Assembly: GCF_022201045.2 (NCBI RefSeq)
Contig: NC_068561.1
Span: 20,586,501-20,650,500 of the forward strand
DNA from: Citrus sinensis
Taxonomy: Eukaryota > Streptophyta > Magnoliopsida > Sapindales > Rutaceae
Reading direction: 5' to 3'
Length of the DNA stretch: 64,000 nucleotides
The position numbers were made by a program, and so were the translations under genes. Below are positions 26,782 to 41,200 of the stretch, piece after piece. Within the stretch, counting starts at the first letter, position 1; each line of letters starts with the position of its first letter. The notes beneath the pieces were generated by a model that was not told the DNA's origin, made no database searches, and was given only the letters and a program-made list of their open reading frames with translations.

Positions 26782-27129
26782 TCAGCTCCTCCTTGTCTCG
26801 CGGGTATTGTTGTTGCTGTTGTTGTTGTTATCATGGAGAAAGTCAAGCAAGACAGTGCTCTTGCATTTTGGGCATTTGGGATCATCCTCTGACAGCATCA
26901 CATACATAAGGCACCTGGGGCACCCTACCAGCACCATGGACGTGGCCTCAGGGCTGTTTGAGTATTGAGGCATGTCTTCTTGGTTCTCTGACGACACACA
27001 GGAGGTTGGCGGGGAGGTTGGCGACACTGTAGCCGATCGGCTTGGTGACTCCATGTGTGGGTTTCCCCTCGGAGGTGACAGGTTCAGCTTCAGGTCTAGT
27101 TTTGGCACGTTTCCATTTCTGCGACTCAT
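26782..27129 (-). CDS. GIR1: GIR1-like (GL2-INTERACTING REPRESSOR) EAR-motif protein
   Basis: Small protein of 115 residues starting MSRRNGN. It has an EAR repression motif LDLKLNL at 11-17. It has a C-terminal Cys pair module, CPRC (Cys70/73) and CPKC (Cys86/89) around YVMLSEDDPKCPKC, that looks like a zinc-binding ribbon, and an Asn-rich tail encoded by a GTT/ATT-type repeat. This arrangement matches GIR1/GIR2 proteins. In Arabidopsis these bind GLABRA2 and recruit TOPLESS corepressors to repress root-hair and wax-related genes in the nucleus (family knowledge). An upstream in-frame Met at 27174 exists, but the extra residues look like 5'UTR. A probable 5'UTR intron runs from donor AAG|GTAATA near 27276 to an acceptor CAG near 27170. 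Confidence 0.93.
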   Translation of the reverse strand: MSRRNGNVPKLDLKLNLSPPRGNPHMESPSRSATVSPTSPPTSCVSSENQEDMPQYSNSPEATSMVLVGCPRCLMYVMLSEDDPKCPKCKSTVLLDFLHDNNNNSNNNTRETRRS

Positions 27130-27453
27130 CTTTGCAGTATGCACACACCTGTATATCCCACCACCTGCCTGCAAGGAGAAAAAAAAAACAAAAAAAAAAG
27201 GTTATCAATGATCATTCGGAGACAAGTCAGTGTCAAAGCAGAGTAACTCAAAACCAAAAAGTGCTTTTCTTATTACCTTAAGGTAAAAACTGAAAAGTGC
27301 TTTTGCCAACCTGGGGTGGGGGAAAGGAAGAAAAGGGTTCTTAGTCTTCTAAGAAATATGAAGGGAAAACAAGAGTTGGCTAAAAGCTTAAACCAGCACC
27401 ATTCATAAACAAAATAGTTTTGTTGGTGTTGGTGGGATGAAGCTGAAAATGGG

Positions 27454-27463
27454 ATTATATATA
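27454..27463 (-). promoter_or_regulatory. Probable TATA box of the GIR1-like gene
   Basis: The minus strand reads CTATATATAA within CCCCACTATATATAATCCC, about 330 bp upstream of the start codon. This distance fits a 5'UTR that contains the proposed small intron. Confidence 0.6.
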
Positions 27464-29567
27464 GTGGGGAATTGAAAGGAGAGAGATGGGCTTTCTTTAA
27501 AGCTTAATTTAATTATAATGAAGAGGTGGCGGGTGAATGGAAGAGAGAGAAGGAAAAAAAATAGAGAAAAAAGATAATTGAATTGAGGTATTGGTAGAAG
27601 AAGAGTGAAAATTTGAGGCCAGGAAATGTATTAATGGTGGGCAAAAATCCCTAGGAGTATGCAGGAGGAGCAAGAGAAAATTGGGTAAGTGAAAAAAATA
27701 TTATTGCAATTACAAAGTGCAGCAAAAGCATTCATTCATTCATTGCTTTAGGAGTCGGTGTTTATTGTTTTGTTTCAAGTATGTGAGTGAACCCAACGGC
27801 TTTTATGGCTAATACCCAGATTTTAAAAATACCAACACCAGGTAAGAATTTAATATCAAACACCAACAATTTAATTGCAACCAATCAAAAGTTGTATAGC
27901 AATTAAACCCCTGCAATTTAAATGCCCAACTATAAGCCTTCTCAGCAAAATTGAAATTGAAATTGAAATGGCAACGCACTTAACAGAAGTTAAGTGTCAT
28001 AGAAAACACAACAATCACTGTAGAATCAAAACCATTGGAACACTTTTTTCTTCCTCTTAATGAGAGTCCTGTGTGACATTTAATATTTTTGAAGTTAATT
28101 AAAGGCTCAGTGATATTATTTGTTAATCACCATTGACTTTTAATTAGGTGACCATGCAATCAGCATCACTTATACTGCCCATGTGGGAATATTAATTGTA
28201 TTTAGAAGAGCGTTTCATTTGACATTTATGATTTGATACTGAATTGAATTAACAATTAGATGGTGCCAAAGTTTTTCAACTCTTCTGATTAATTTGATTG
28301 CTTTACAGCTACCAAGGGTTTTGAGGTTATTATTGATAAACTAAGAAAATTTTTTTGGGGGATTTCTCGACCTTACACGCTTCATATTTATTTTATAGTA
28401 ACTCAACATTGAATTTCTGTGGGTCAGAGTTGGGAACGTATTTTGTAACATGTTTTACATATTTTAAAATATAAAATATATCATCTTAATGAAGTCTCCA
28501 TCACCTTTAATCCTGTAAATAGAAATAAAATCGGCATGCATATCAAAATTTGGCAAGCAATCTCGTTGCCCAAAATCATGGTGTCGATTACTCTCTGGCT
28601 TTTTAAAGATTGCCCTTGTTCTTAAGAGGGATCAAATCATAAATTAAATCTCCCAACACGGAAGAAACAAATTTTCTTTCTCAATTCTCGTTCTGGCCTA
28701 AAAATGACTTGGCCTAGTCCTTACGTTTTTGTTTGGCAGAACCAGACAATGACAAGGATAAAAAAAAAAAAAATTAAAAATCATATATATATTTGTAAAA
28801 GTCTATGAGTCCACGTGGCAAAAAAGATAACAAATAATAATAATAATAAAACACAGAATATCAAGAAAAAAAAATTTGGAAATTCCCTGCTTTGTCATTT
28901 TCAATTAAAGTATCCACAGAGAGAGACTCAAAGTCTACGATCGGTTCTCAACTAGGTTTGATTGTAACAAAGGTATATTTCTGAATTCTGAAAAAAGGCA
29001 TGTACTCGGATACTCTTTGCTTTCATGCTGACACGTGTATATTTTTATATTTTTATTATTTTCTGTCTCAATGAGGGTCCCCAACAATTTTGCTAAAATA
29101 CCATTTTTTTATTTTTTATTATTTATTTTTTGGAGAGCTAGGTTTGATTCGTTTGAAAGAAGAATTTGTTAACCCACCCACCTCAGCAAATTTTATTGCC
29201 ATGCTGCCCATGCATGCATCATGGCGTGAAGGCAGTAATGACATAATGAATTTTTTATTTTTTATTTTTAAAAAAAACCTTTTTATTAATATGAAATTGT
29301 TAGTCAGGTGTCTATTGAAATCTTGTGGGAACTAGTATTAAGTTCGATCATGATGCTTTTTAATCAAAATAAAATTAAGTTTGATCATGAAGCTGTTAGC
29401 CTTCTAGAGAAGCACTTAAGTGGGCAGATTATGAGGGGCTAATTGGAGATTTTATCGGTCATTAAATAGGATTAAACCCATTTGTTTTGTTTCATAATGG
29501 ACCCAAATTCCCATCCGCCGTGCATTAAAATTATTTTCTAATTGTCAATTAATTAAAATATAATTAG

Positions 29568-29998
29568 TGTTAAGTGCATGTTCGGTATAACTTGTCTAAC
29601 AGTCAAAATTATTTATTTAATCTTATAAACTCTTTCTAAAATTTTTAATATTTGTTTAGTTATATTTTTCATAGATTTTTTGAGAATTAAACAAAGTATT
29701 TTGTCTCCACTAACAAAACTTTTAACTTAACGTTTTTGGAAGTAAGGGGTTGTATAGCTTATTTAAAAAGTTAAATTATTTGAAATATCCTCAATTTAGT
29801 TTACTATCTTGTTTTGTTCTTTTCATAACATAACTTTAAAAATCTTATCCATTAAAGTAATTTTATAATACTTAAATAAAAGTTCTCATTAATAATTAAA
29901 CAACTAAAATATTTTTAGTAAAAGCCCCCATTTATATAAGCAGCACTACTCAAATAAGCTCTATTTAAAAAAGTATACCAAATGAAACCTAGCTTAAT
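29568..29998. mobile_element. Possible hAT-like MITE remnant
   Basis: The left edge reads AAGTGCATGTTCGGTATAAC. The right edge, read on the minus strand, gives a related GGTTTCATTTGGTATACTT. The interior is AT-rich and non-coding. 'TTYGGTATA' edges are common in plant hAT-derived MITEs. No clean target-site duplication was found, so this is tentative. Confidence 0.3.
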
Positions 29999-30903
29999 GA
30001 TTCCTTATTAAACTATTTGTACTAGAGAATAAATAAAATATTAAATTATTATTACATATATGGCTTTTTGGATGGTTGAAATTCCATGTAAGCGCCATTT
30101 TTAGAGTGCATTCATGGTTCATGTGTCAGATTTAATATCAATTGTTGAAACTTGATAACTGATCGATGGCCTAAAATTTCTATCGCAATTTACGCAAACT
30201 AATTGCAAGTTAATAAATATCTCAACTATAATGTAATATTTATTTATGGCAAGTAGTACCACTAGTAATGTGATGAGGGACGTGACATTCTTAGAAGCAA
30301 TTATTATTACAATTTTTTTTTTTTTTGGGAAAAAGCAATTAAGTTGGTTTTGTGATTTGAACAACAGTTTTATCTTCTAGCTAGGCCAGAAAAGCATTTC
30401 TTGGAAATTCATTTTCTCCTGTCAAATAAGCAAATTAAGTTCCTTTTCTTAAAGAGGAAAAAAAAAAGTTGAAAAATTTTGAATTAATGAAGGGCTGCAG
30501 CTCTTTTTGGTTAATATATAATAAATAGTAAGCTGCTTTCAGTTAATAGCTTTTATGAGGCGCCACCATAAGGCCAAAATCTTCGTTAGAGCTCATCTAT
30601 CATCATTCTATTTTTAATTTCGAAGCCAGCTTTGGATGAGTATGTATTTATATCAGACAATAGGGCCATGCCAAAAATCATTGAAATTCGAAATACAAAT
30701 TAAAAATTTTGCAGGTTATGCTCATGATGCTTTTATGTTAATAAAGAAATTCTAACAAACAGTATAAATTTAGAAAATTTCCGTTGTAAGAGTTCAATTC
30801 ATTTGGTTTTCAGCCATAAATTTTTGTGATCTGGCTGACTATTTTTCTGATTTTATTTTTTAGTAGAATTGAATTTGAAGAAAAAGAGAGAGAGAGAGAT
30901 ATG

Positions 30904-31254
30904 GAGATAAGATTCATCTCCTCATCTAAGTAAGACCTTTTTCAATACAAATATTTATATAGTTATCTTAATTTTGACTAAAAAGATTACATTGGATATA
31001 CTTATTTATATCACTTTCAGTTATTGAATCGATTATGGATTAAAGTTGGTCAAACTCTTCAATGTGAGAAATCTTTTCGGTGTTTGTGCATTATTTTTTA
31101 TATTGAATTTTTGTCACATATATATTTATTTTTTCATGTAATAGATTAATAGGCGTATGTGACAAGAATGGATAAAGATCCTCTCCTGATATGAGTTCTC
31201 GTGAATTTTTAAAGATTTTGTATCATAAGATCAGATGAGGAGAAAATCCTGATC
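30904..31254. mobile_element. Possible MITE with imperfect terminal inverted repeats
   Basis: GATAAGATTCATCTCCTCATCT near 30906 pairs with the reverse complement of AGATGAGGAGAAAATCCTGATC at 31233-31254, matching at about 17 of 22 positions by eye. The roughly 350-bp interval is non-coding. Not verified as a family. Confidence 0.3.
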
Positions 31255-34200
31255 CGACAAAAATATTAAAGAGACTGGTTTATACCCCAAAGACACCCAA
31301 AAATTTTCTTCATTAATTAAGCTGTGAGAAAATAAATCATTTAAATTAAATAAATAAAAAGAAAAGAAATGTTCGAAATTATTTTGCTCATTAATTTTTC
31401 AAGGAAGAGTTGACCCTAATTTTCGGGATCTTCCATTAATTCATACATACATCGATATCGAGCTTTAGCAAAACCTTGTATGGCTATTTAATCAACGTTC
31501 ATCACATAATCAAATCCAATCACTGCAACCAAAATTTCCAACCATTTTTCAACATGCAACTCATTATTAACTAGTACATGGAAACTAAAATTTATCTTCC
31601 TTAAATTCTTAATGAGACTAAAAACTTTTTACACTAACCAAAAAAAAAAAAATCGATTATCGATGTAGCAATAATTATGTCCGTAAGTACAAGTATATAT
31701 CCAAATATTACATCTTTTTCTACTCTCTTTTTTTTTTTTTTTTTTTACATTTATTAAGATTTTTCAGTGTAAAAGGAGATCAGCATCAATTCGTGGCAGA
31801 TGCTGATAAATTTGAAAGGCAAAAGGACACCGTTCGAGAGTTGCATTTAATCTTAAATTCAGGCATTAATTCTTTTTACAATGGTGTGGTGAATTTATTC
31901 GGAAGACTGATGATTCTGATATGTAGTACTGTCGTGCGTTTAAATTTTGGGTGGCAACATTGAGTGAGTGAGACCGTTCCTTATAAAAGACTGAGAGAAT
32001 TATTAAATTTTTATCAGCTAATATAATTAATAATGTTGAGAGCCTACACTTTTCTTTCATCAACTACCGATCGAGTACTTAAGCAACTTGAAACATGCGC
32101 ACTTACTGAATTTAATTTCTTGTTTTGATCATATATATAAATTACTTATACGGAGCTTACAATTTCGGCTGACGAAATTGAAATGATATACAGTATTCTT
32201 AATTTTCAGAAAGTCAATGGTGGATTTACAAAATAAAATATTTTGAGATCAAATTATCACCCATTAAGGGAGCCACTTATAATTTAATCTCTTCCTGCAT
32301 TTTGCTCACATTAAGTGCCATTATTGTGGGGAGATATCATACCTCATGGCAAATTAAGTGGAAGATTGTGCTGGGTTCTTAATAGCAGAATCAAATTAAA
32401 AGCTTCCTCAAAGAAATCAAAACGGGGGAAATTATGTAATTATAATATATATTTTATTGGGTTTTGAATGCCCAAAATTAAAAAAAAAAGAAAAAAGAAC
32501 TACTTGTTCCAATATTTTATGTCACTCTTTTTAAGTTACATATAATTAATAAATACTCCCTTCAGGTTAATTTTGTGCGGTTTCTTTAATACTTCGCAGT
32601 AGCTAGCTAGTGAAAATAAACATAAATAATATTATGTTTCTCAAGAAGCATTCCACTTGTTCATTCCAAGTGAGATAGTTTCCATTCATTAATCGATACC
32701 AAGGATAGATAAATAATTCTATAAATTATACAATTGATTTGTTTAACAGATGACCCCAGTACTTAGACTGAAAATAATAGGAAACTATTATTGAAAAATA
32801 TGGTAATACTCAATAAACAGTACAACAGTTATGAAAAATGCAACTTGTTTAATTTATAGAGAGCCAACTCATGCAGATTCAATAGCTATAATGGAGAATA
32901 TGTGCATTGGTTTAATATCATTAATTGTGAACCCAACTGCATTATTCAAGTTCTCAACCCTTCCAACAGACACCAGGAGTTATTGTGTTTTATTTATTTC
33001 CCTTGTACACAGTTTGAAGGGTTTTGAACCAGTAACCTTGGACAGGTTAATTATGTGATTTTACATGGTGTACACCATGTTATCTGGCTATTATTTATTG
33101 CAGCCTAACACTCAACTAATTTTTAAATTAAATGATTTACTATTAACATGTTATCTTGATTTCACCAGATACTAGGAAATTGTATATTGGATGCAGATAT
33201 GATATGAAACCATATATTTTTCTTGACTTTAATATTAGTATATATTGGGTCCATGATCAAGTTGTGTTGCCTAACTTTACCAGAAGCTAGAGATTCAATT
33301 TTCTCTAGCGAAAAATGTCCAAACCTAAATTCCAATGTTAAATATATGGATCCGTATTCTCTCACGATCACTTATTCTCGCAATTCTATAATTAGTTACC
33401 TCACCTACTAGTATAAGTAGAGTAGCTATCTCTTAAATATTTTGTGATGATAAAAATTTGGGCTGTATTTCATAGACTTGATCTAGGATAGTGTCATTCT
33501 GATTATAAACATGAGTAGTATTCTATAACCCAACTTATATTTAGTGGAGTTAGATATCTATTTAATATGGTAAAACATGTATAAAGTGATGCTTTATATA
33601 AAAATAACCAAATTTGGGTTAATTATAAATAATCATAAACTCTACATTGTAATAAGTTATAATTTTTCTACATCGCTTTTTAATCTATAAAAAAAGTTAA
33701 TTAATCAATAATTATTTATTAGCAAATCAAGAAATAAATATCAATATGAAAAACTACTATTTTATAGTATTGCAACAATCTTGCTAACTATTATTTATAA
33801 ATAAAATAATATCGGCCAATTTAAAGCAATTTAATATTCTTGCAACGGTCTTACAAATTATTTTTTTGTGAAATATGAATTTTCCAAATTAATCATAAAA
33901 ATAAATAATTTTAATTAGTTTTTATTTTATTTTTTAGGCTAATTTGATAAAATTATTTTTTCATTAATAACTCCAAGAATATTACTGCATGGATATTATT
34001 GTAAAAGTAAAGAAAATGTAAGGGTGGGATTCTTATATAATTACTAGCAAGAGTACTTTGAGACATTTTTTAAAATATAAGGAATAAATAGTCGCTTAAC
34101 TAAAAAAATAGGGATTAAATGAGTATTTACTCAATACAAAATATATATGTTGTATTATACTAAAGATTTACGGTGTGATAAAATATTTTCTAAAGTTGTC

Positions 34201-37200
34201 ATGGACAATGATGTATTCTTTAAAATTATAACTCAAGTGTTGTACAGTAATTATAGAATTTATATTGAGAGAAAAACATTAAAGAGATTACAAATGTTTA
34301 AACTTGACCTTACATATTCCTAATGTTATAGAAAAATATGTGTACGAGTTTTTTAAAACTATATCTATCTCTTTTATCATGTCTATATATTGGATTTGAC
34401 ACGTTACACGGAATAATAATTAATTATTAATATAATTCATACATTACTTTTATAACACCTGCGTTAAGGTAATTAAGTTAAAACAATAATTTTTACAACT
34501 TTACCTCTATTAAGTTATAACCTTTTCAAAGTAATAAAATTAATTTGATTCCAGCATTACGAAAATAGAAAAATTTTACTCTATGTGTGTGTATATGGTG
34601 TGCCCCGACATGGTAAATTTTAGGGCATATTAAAAACTATATTTATGCTAAAATATGTCATGATTTTAAAATTTTGATGTCGACTAGACTTAATTTTTAC
34701 CTGTATATTATACGTATAACTAACATTAAAATTATTGTGCTTGAAGTTCGTGATAATTGTACTACCTGTCTCTGTATTTTTCCTTTTTTTTCTTACCAAC
34801 AAAGCTCCTCGTGTACTTCCAGTGCATGTGTACTTATGTGGTAAAAGATACAAACAGGATAAATGTTAATAATTTCTTCATGTTTATTTCTGATCGATCT
34901 TAAGCCCCAGAAGTATCGGTGAAAAGGATATTTCATTGTTATTTAAGATAACCGAAGTTTTTTTTTTCCTAGAAAAAAAAGTATCCATTTGCATTTGTAT
35001 GAAATAATTTTACTTTTTTTTTTTTTTGAAGATATGAAATTTTTATACTTTATAATTTATAGATGAAACCTTGAATTAAATTTGTCAGTCTCTTCCTTAT
35101 AAATACATGCATTGCATTTACTGACATCCCTACTCTTAATTTAGCCGTTCAATATGGAGAAACAGAAGCATTGAAGAAACGCCATTAACCGATCAACTTC
35201 ATGCGCCAACAAACCCAGCCAAAAAGGAAAAAAAAAATCATTAACATGCGAGAATTCAAATGCATAACTGCTATTAATATGAACATTCAAGTTTTCTGCA
35301 GTAGATTTTAATTGTTATTTATTTTACACTGTGTTTCACTTTAAATGAAATCAGAGAGTTTAATGATGGTTTCAAAGTTTTTAAAGCAACACACACATAT
35401 AAGTGGAAAACCCAGTTGCATTTTCCTGTGAGATCTTTTAATGTTTCCATTAAAAAGTTTTGAACACCTATATATATTATTTTACCATGCATTTTGAAAA
35501 TTAACCCATTTGATTTCTTGTACTTGTGATTGAATTATTCTACGTTTGAATGGGTAATATTTAAGCTTCTATATGTACTAAGAAGGGTCCCAATGCCTCA
35601 CAATTAAGTTGGTATAAAAAAAAGTACTGATTTTCATTTGTACAGCGATCGATTATGGATATGATATATTTAAGATATTGTACTGATGTTCGTAGAACAT
35701 GATAAAGATAAATTATTTTTAACAACGGCTTTGAGTACTTGACAATTAAATTGTCGGATTTTTTTTGTTCTTAATTTAACTCTTTGTGATCAAATGATGA
35801 TGTCACTTTTACAGATTTAAATTTGCGTATTCAAACCAAGGTAGAAAATTTAATAAAATAGTGGAAGTCAAAAACTATAAATTAAATAACTTAGAATGGA
35901 TCATACGATGGTGTAAAAGTATTTTATTTCAAGAACAAAAAAAAAATGAAATTGATATCATATTAAGGTGTGCACAATGTAATTTTATTGCAAAAAGATT
36001 GATATATAACTAAATGTTATGTCTTATACATCCTCTTGGATTATTAATATTACCAATATTAATGTAGTAAGTAACTCTAACCAAAGTCTCTGTATTAGTA
36101 GAACATTTTTACAAACTATTCTAATAAAATTATGACACAACTGTTAAATTTTCTTTAACATATTGACTTCAAATTGAATACATATGTAATGGGATTTTAT
36201 TAGATATTCTGTGCATGTTAGGAAAACACATCCCCATACAACTTTCTGAAGAATCCCACTTAGATTTCAACATATTTATGGCAGAAGCATACGTTTGACA
36301 TGGTTAAGAAGATAATCCATGTTTGATTGCTTGCTTGTAATGGGGATGTGTTTGATCAATTATCACAAAAAAAAAAAAAAATCATCCATTTAAAACTACA
36401 TCAAATGGATTTATGCACACGTGACGGCATTTGATAAAATATCATCTAACAAATCTTTAAATATATTTAGCGTAGAATCTTAAATTTTATTAAAGTCTGA
36501 AAAAACCTGTAAGTTTTAAATAGTATAATGTCATTAAACTATTAAACTATGTGATTTAATAACTTTTACGATCATTACATTATTAAACCATACAATTAAA
36601 TAAATTTTCCAAAATGCATGGTAAAAAAGATACACGTACACACACTAACAGTCAGTTTGGTGGCTTCGTAGAATATTAATTACATTTAATGTTGCGCAAG
36701 AAATGAATAGGTAGGTTAGGTAAGCTACAAGAATTCCAGTTTGGTAACATTTTAATTTTATTACTGGTTAATTGAGGGATGTTCTTAAATATCAGAATAA
36801 CCAAAAGAATACAACAACATTTACTAATTGAAATTAATAATTCCGAATAAAGGTTGTTGAAGATATAACTATATATTCACCTTCAAACTTTTAATTCGAA
36901 GAATCCTTGAACTTTAATTCCCTCTTCAATTGAGGATTTATGAAGTATTCGTAGTTAATTTATGTTGGGCATGCAAGAAATCTTTAATATTGACAGGCCA
37001 AATTCAATGAGCCAAATAAATACACGTGTGAGCCCTACAGAAACAGTATTCATCTAGATTAAGTTCATTCATGTAGAGTTGGTTTGCCACGTCACTTTTA
37101 GATAAACAAATTTCCAGAGATTGGAAAGCCAGCTTTGCTCCTGGCCTTCAATTGCTCAATGTTTCACAAGAATTTACTGCCGAATTTATGGGCTGTTAAC

Positions 37201-37405
37201 TTCGAAACACCATAAATACGGGTGGATTTAGAATTTTAATTTATTCAGAGTAAAACTACTAATAAAAATTAATAATTTATAAAATTAAATATGAAAAATA
37301 AATAAATATATATATATACTTTTTGATCGAGCAGGATCAATTGCCCACACTAGCTTCTATATATGCACATATTGAAGACAAGAAGTTGGATATTAAGACT
37401 AGATA

Positions 37406-37485
37406 TTCGTATTTGCCCTAGAACAAAGCAATTCAGGTAGGGGGACAGATATTACTGAATTGCTTTGTTCTAGTGCAAATACGAA
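37406..37485. repeat. Near-perfect 31-bp foldback (hairpin)
   Basis: Left arm 37406-37436 (starts TTCGTATTTGCCCTAG) and right arm 37455-37485 are reverse complements with one mismatch. They are separated by an 18-nt loop that includes GGGGGACAG. The geometry suits a small RNA precursor or a foldback element. A diverged single-arm copy lies at 37851-37885, and the same flank, GATATTAAGACTAGATA, precedes both (37389 and 37743), so a larger segment was once duplicated. Confidence 0.85.
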
Positions 37486-38215
37486 GTAACGTGGAAGTAA
37501 AATTGTTTATATTAAAAAATTAACTTTAAAGCAGTAACAAGCCCTATAAGAGGAAAGCCAACGCCCAAGATTTCAAGCCCAAATGATGAGCCCAATCTGG
37601 AACCTCCCAATGGGCCTCGTGTATGATTTTCAATTCCGCATATGACTTGAATCAACGAATTGTGAGAATGACATTTAAAGACACACGTGATAAACGGTAA
37701 GAAATTAGTATAGACAATGAAAGAATGGATTTTTTCGATTTAGATATTAAGACTAGATAATATCTAGAAATTTTAAAAAAAGAGCAAAATCAACCAAGTA
37801 TGTGGAAGCAGATTCAATCGGCTCGTTTTGTCTTTAAATTTATTAGTTGCTCTAGGACAAAAGCAATTCAGGTAAGGGGGACAGATTTTTTATTATAATA
37901 ACATTACATTGTAATAAAATATTATTAGGGAAAAAAAGGAGGAGAAGAAGAGCACATAAAACGGACTTAGCCTCTAATTATATTTAAATAAAGACGTCTT
38001 GTCGTCTATCAATTTTGAGATATACTACCTGTCCAAAAATATACGAATAGTCGGCTGGGGATTCTCCTAAGAGACGATTTGTTGTCTAAAAATATTTTAC
38101 GTAGATGATGTGCCTTTTTACTAATATTCAATTTCATCGAATTCTCGCTTTCAAGCGATTGCCGTAAATAATTGAATCATCCTCTCGAAATAGCGAAGAG
38201 CCAACAAGGAGCAGA

Positions 38216-41200
38216 ATGGGCAACTCTCAGCCACCTCCTGCAAATCCTCGCTTCGTTTCAGCCTCCAGGTTTCTCGCTTACTTCCTCTCTATCTAAAGAA
38301 TCTTTACATTTCTTCCCATAAATGTTGATCAATATTTTGTAGATCATTCGCTCAACATGAACTCGAAGACCTCAAGTCACTGTTCAAATCACTGGCCGCT
38401 CAGTCACTGAGCAATGGCCGATACATATCTCCGTCAATTTTTCAGGTTCTTTTTTATAACCCCACTTGCTTTTCTTTTTTTCCCTTCAATTTCACACCTA
38501 CGCGGCTACCCTTTTTCTATCTTTGAGTAATTAATAGTTTTAAGTTGATGTAATCTTGGTTTAGGCGTATTTTGGACTCAGTGGTGCTCTTGGGGAGAGA
38601 ATGTTCAATTTGGTTACGCAGAAACGAAATGATCACAAACTCACCTTCGAAGACCTCGTTGTTGCTAAAGTAAGTCCTTTTGATTATATTGACTTCATAG
38701 AATGAACTGTTGATAGGATTGTTACTTATGTTTCTTGTTGTATGTTGCAGGCTACTTATGAGAAAGGGACAAAAGATGAAATTGAAGAGTTTATATATCA
38801 ACTATTAGACGTTAACGATGATGGAGTCTTGGGGAGGTAAAAATATAACCAGTTGTCCTCTCTAGTGATTATAAAAGCCTTATGATTCTGTAAACTGTTA
38901 TGGGTGGTCTTTGCATATTATTAGTTTTTGAACATGCATCCAGATTGATGTAAAAGGAACTTTTTTTTCGTTAGTGTTAGCGTAGAGAAGAAAAGATATA
39001 ATTTTCCTGTGGCTAGAAAAAGTTTCCCAGATGGCACAAGTGGAAAAAAAGTTGGTAATGACACAAAATAGAGAAATGAATGATATGAGAAGAGTTTACA
39101 GGATGTTATGTTTGTGGTTCTTATTTTATGTTTATTTCTTAATTTTTTAAAGACTAGGGTAAAATGTAGAGGTTTATGGGATAATTTGGACTAAATTTCA
39201 CAAAAAAAGCAAATATAGTCTTCTTACTATTTTTAGATTTAAGCTAGCTTTTGAGAACCCCCAGTTATGCACATGTTCTTAAGATTCTGTATTCATGTTT
39301 TCAGAAACAAAGACTTCTTTGCAGATTAGATATCCATCACTTCCTCTATGATTTATTTTTTATTTTTAATTCTGTGTAAGGTATTTCTTTTTTGTTTGGG
39401 TTTCTCTCATTATTTTCTTTTATGATGGATGTGAAATTTTTGGAATCCGATGTCAGGTCAGATCTGGAATCTGTTGTAATTGCAATGTTGGAAATTATAT
39501 TTTCCATGGAAATTTCTGAACGTGGATCGAATTCCCATCAGGACATTGTAGATGTATTTCTAAATGCTGCAACATTTTCAAAGAATGGTGAACGAAGCAG
39601 TAACAAAAGTATGTCTTTTGAGGATTTTAGGAGTTGGTGTACTCTTATTCCTTCTGCAAGGAAATTCCTTGGAGGCTTATTGACACCACCAGATCCAGGT
39701 TCTTTGCTTCTTCTCAGTTATTAGTGCCCATGCTTATTACTTTATCTATTCATTGCTTCTATCATAGGGTGTACCTCAGTAAGCTATAGGCACACCAACT
39801 CCACTTGAACATAAATGATTATAGTACTATTAATAATGTGATGACAGCTTCTAATTTCATCCATTTGCTTCAATCAACGGCCTCCTGTATGCTTGGTGAT
39901 ATGTAATGCTTCTTTCCCACTGGGCACATTACTTATTTTTTCTTAGGTTTCTGTCTATTTCCTTTATAGTGAACACAGTGCTGCGCGTCTAACTTACAAT
40001 AGCGATTATGATTATTGTTTGAGTGTGCTATTGTATGGCTGAAAGATGTTGTATTAACCGGCATTCTAACTTTTATGTATTTGGGACATCTAATCTTAAG
40101 TGTGATTGGTTAGTCCTATTTAAATCATTACTTATTGTGTAGGGAGACCTGGATGTCAAGTTCCTCGGTTGCTGTGTTCAGAGAATGTTCATTCCAGTAT
40201 GTTATTATTGAGGAAGGAATATGCGTGGCATATAGGAGGAGCTCTTTCTCCACATGAGTTGGAAGAATGGAAGCTTTTGTATCATAGTGCTATGAATGGC
40301 TTAAGTTTCAACACATTCTTGGGCAGCATTTCGTGAGTGGCTTTCTTTGTTCATGCAATCATCTGATAGCAATACAGATGCCATTAGTTTCTGATTTTGA
40401 GTAGTCTGTTGTACTGAGCCTTTTGAAGGAATATGCTTTCATGGACCTATTTTCCTGAACATTTTTGTCAAGTACCTTCTGCCTTTTTACTGAATTATCT
40501 TGGAAAGTTCTCTATCAATTCTTGACCGCTCATAACCTGCATTTTTTATTGTCCTTGGGGATATGCTAACTTGCTAAGCGATTGGTAGGATGCTATAGTA
40601 AGAGGGTATTGGATGCAAAAGTTCTGTAGACAATATCAACGATGCATGTGTATGACTTTTTATGGGTCAAAATAATGATACTATTTTGAAACATTTTTAT
40701 TTTTATGTTTCTTTATATAATTTTCCCCTTTTCAGCCTAGAAAATAGAAATGCTAAATGTATGCATATGTATGCTAAAATACTTTCTAAATAGTATTTTG
40801 GAAATTTTTTAAATTGGAGTGGATGATAACTGTATGATTGAACTGCAGAAATGATGAAGGGTCAGCTGTGTTGATTATTAAGGACAAAGAAGGACACATA
40901 TATGGAGGTTATGCTTCGCAGCCGTGGGAGAGACATGGTGATTTCTATGGAGACATGAAGTCTTTTCTTTTTCAGCTCTATCCAAAGTTAGCTATTTACA
41001 GGCCTACTGGAGCAAACAGTAATCTACAATGGGTATATGTCTACTTGTTCTCATAGATGATGGAAAAGCTTAAATTTAAATTGTGTGTTTATAGGACTTG
41101 CAGTTTATAGTGGCTTTACTTTTGATGTTGTTCAATAGTATAGTCCATCCAGTAGTTGAAATGAAGCTTTGCTGGCATCGATTCACTAGATAAGATTCAT

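Larger units (their letters stand above)
27470..38215. other. Long gene-poor AT-rich region
   Basis: About 10.7 kb without a supported gene. No open frame here has a recognisable motif. It contains MITE-like segments (about 29568-29998 and 30904-31254), a near-perfect hairpin at 37406-37485 with a diverged copy near 37851, AG and AAT microsatellites, and many A/T homopolymers. The last few hundred bases are the promoter and 5'UTR of the TLDc gene. Confidence 0.55.
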
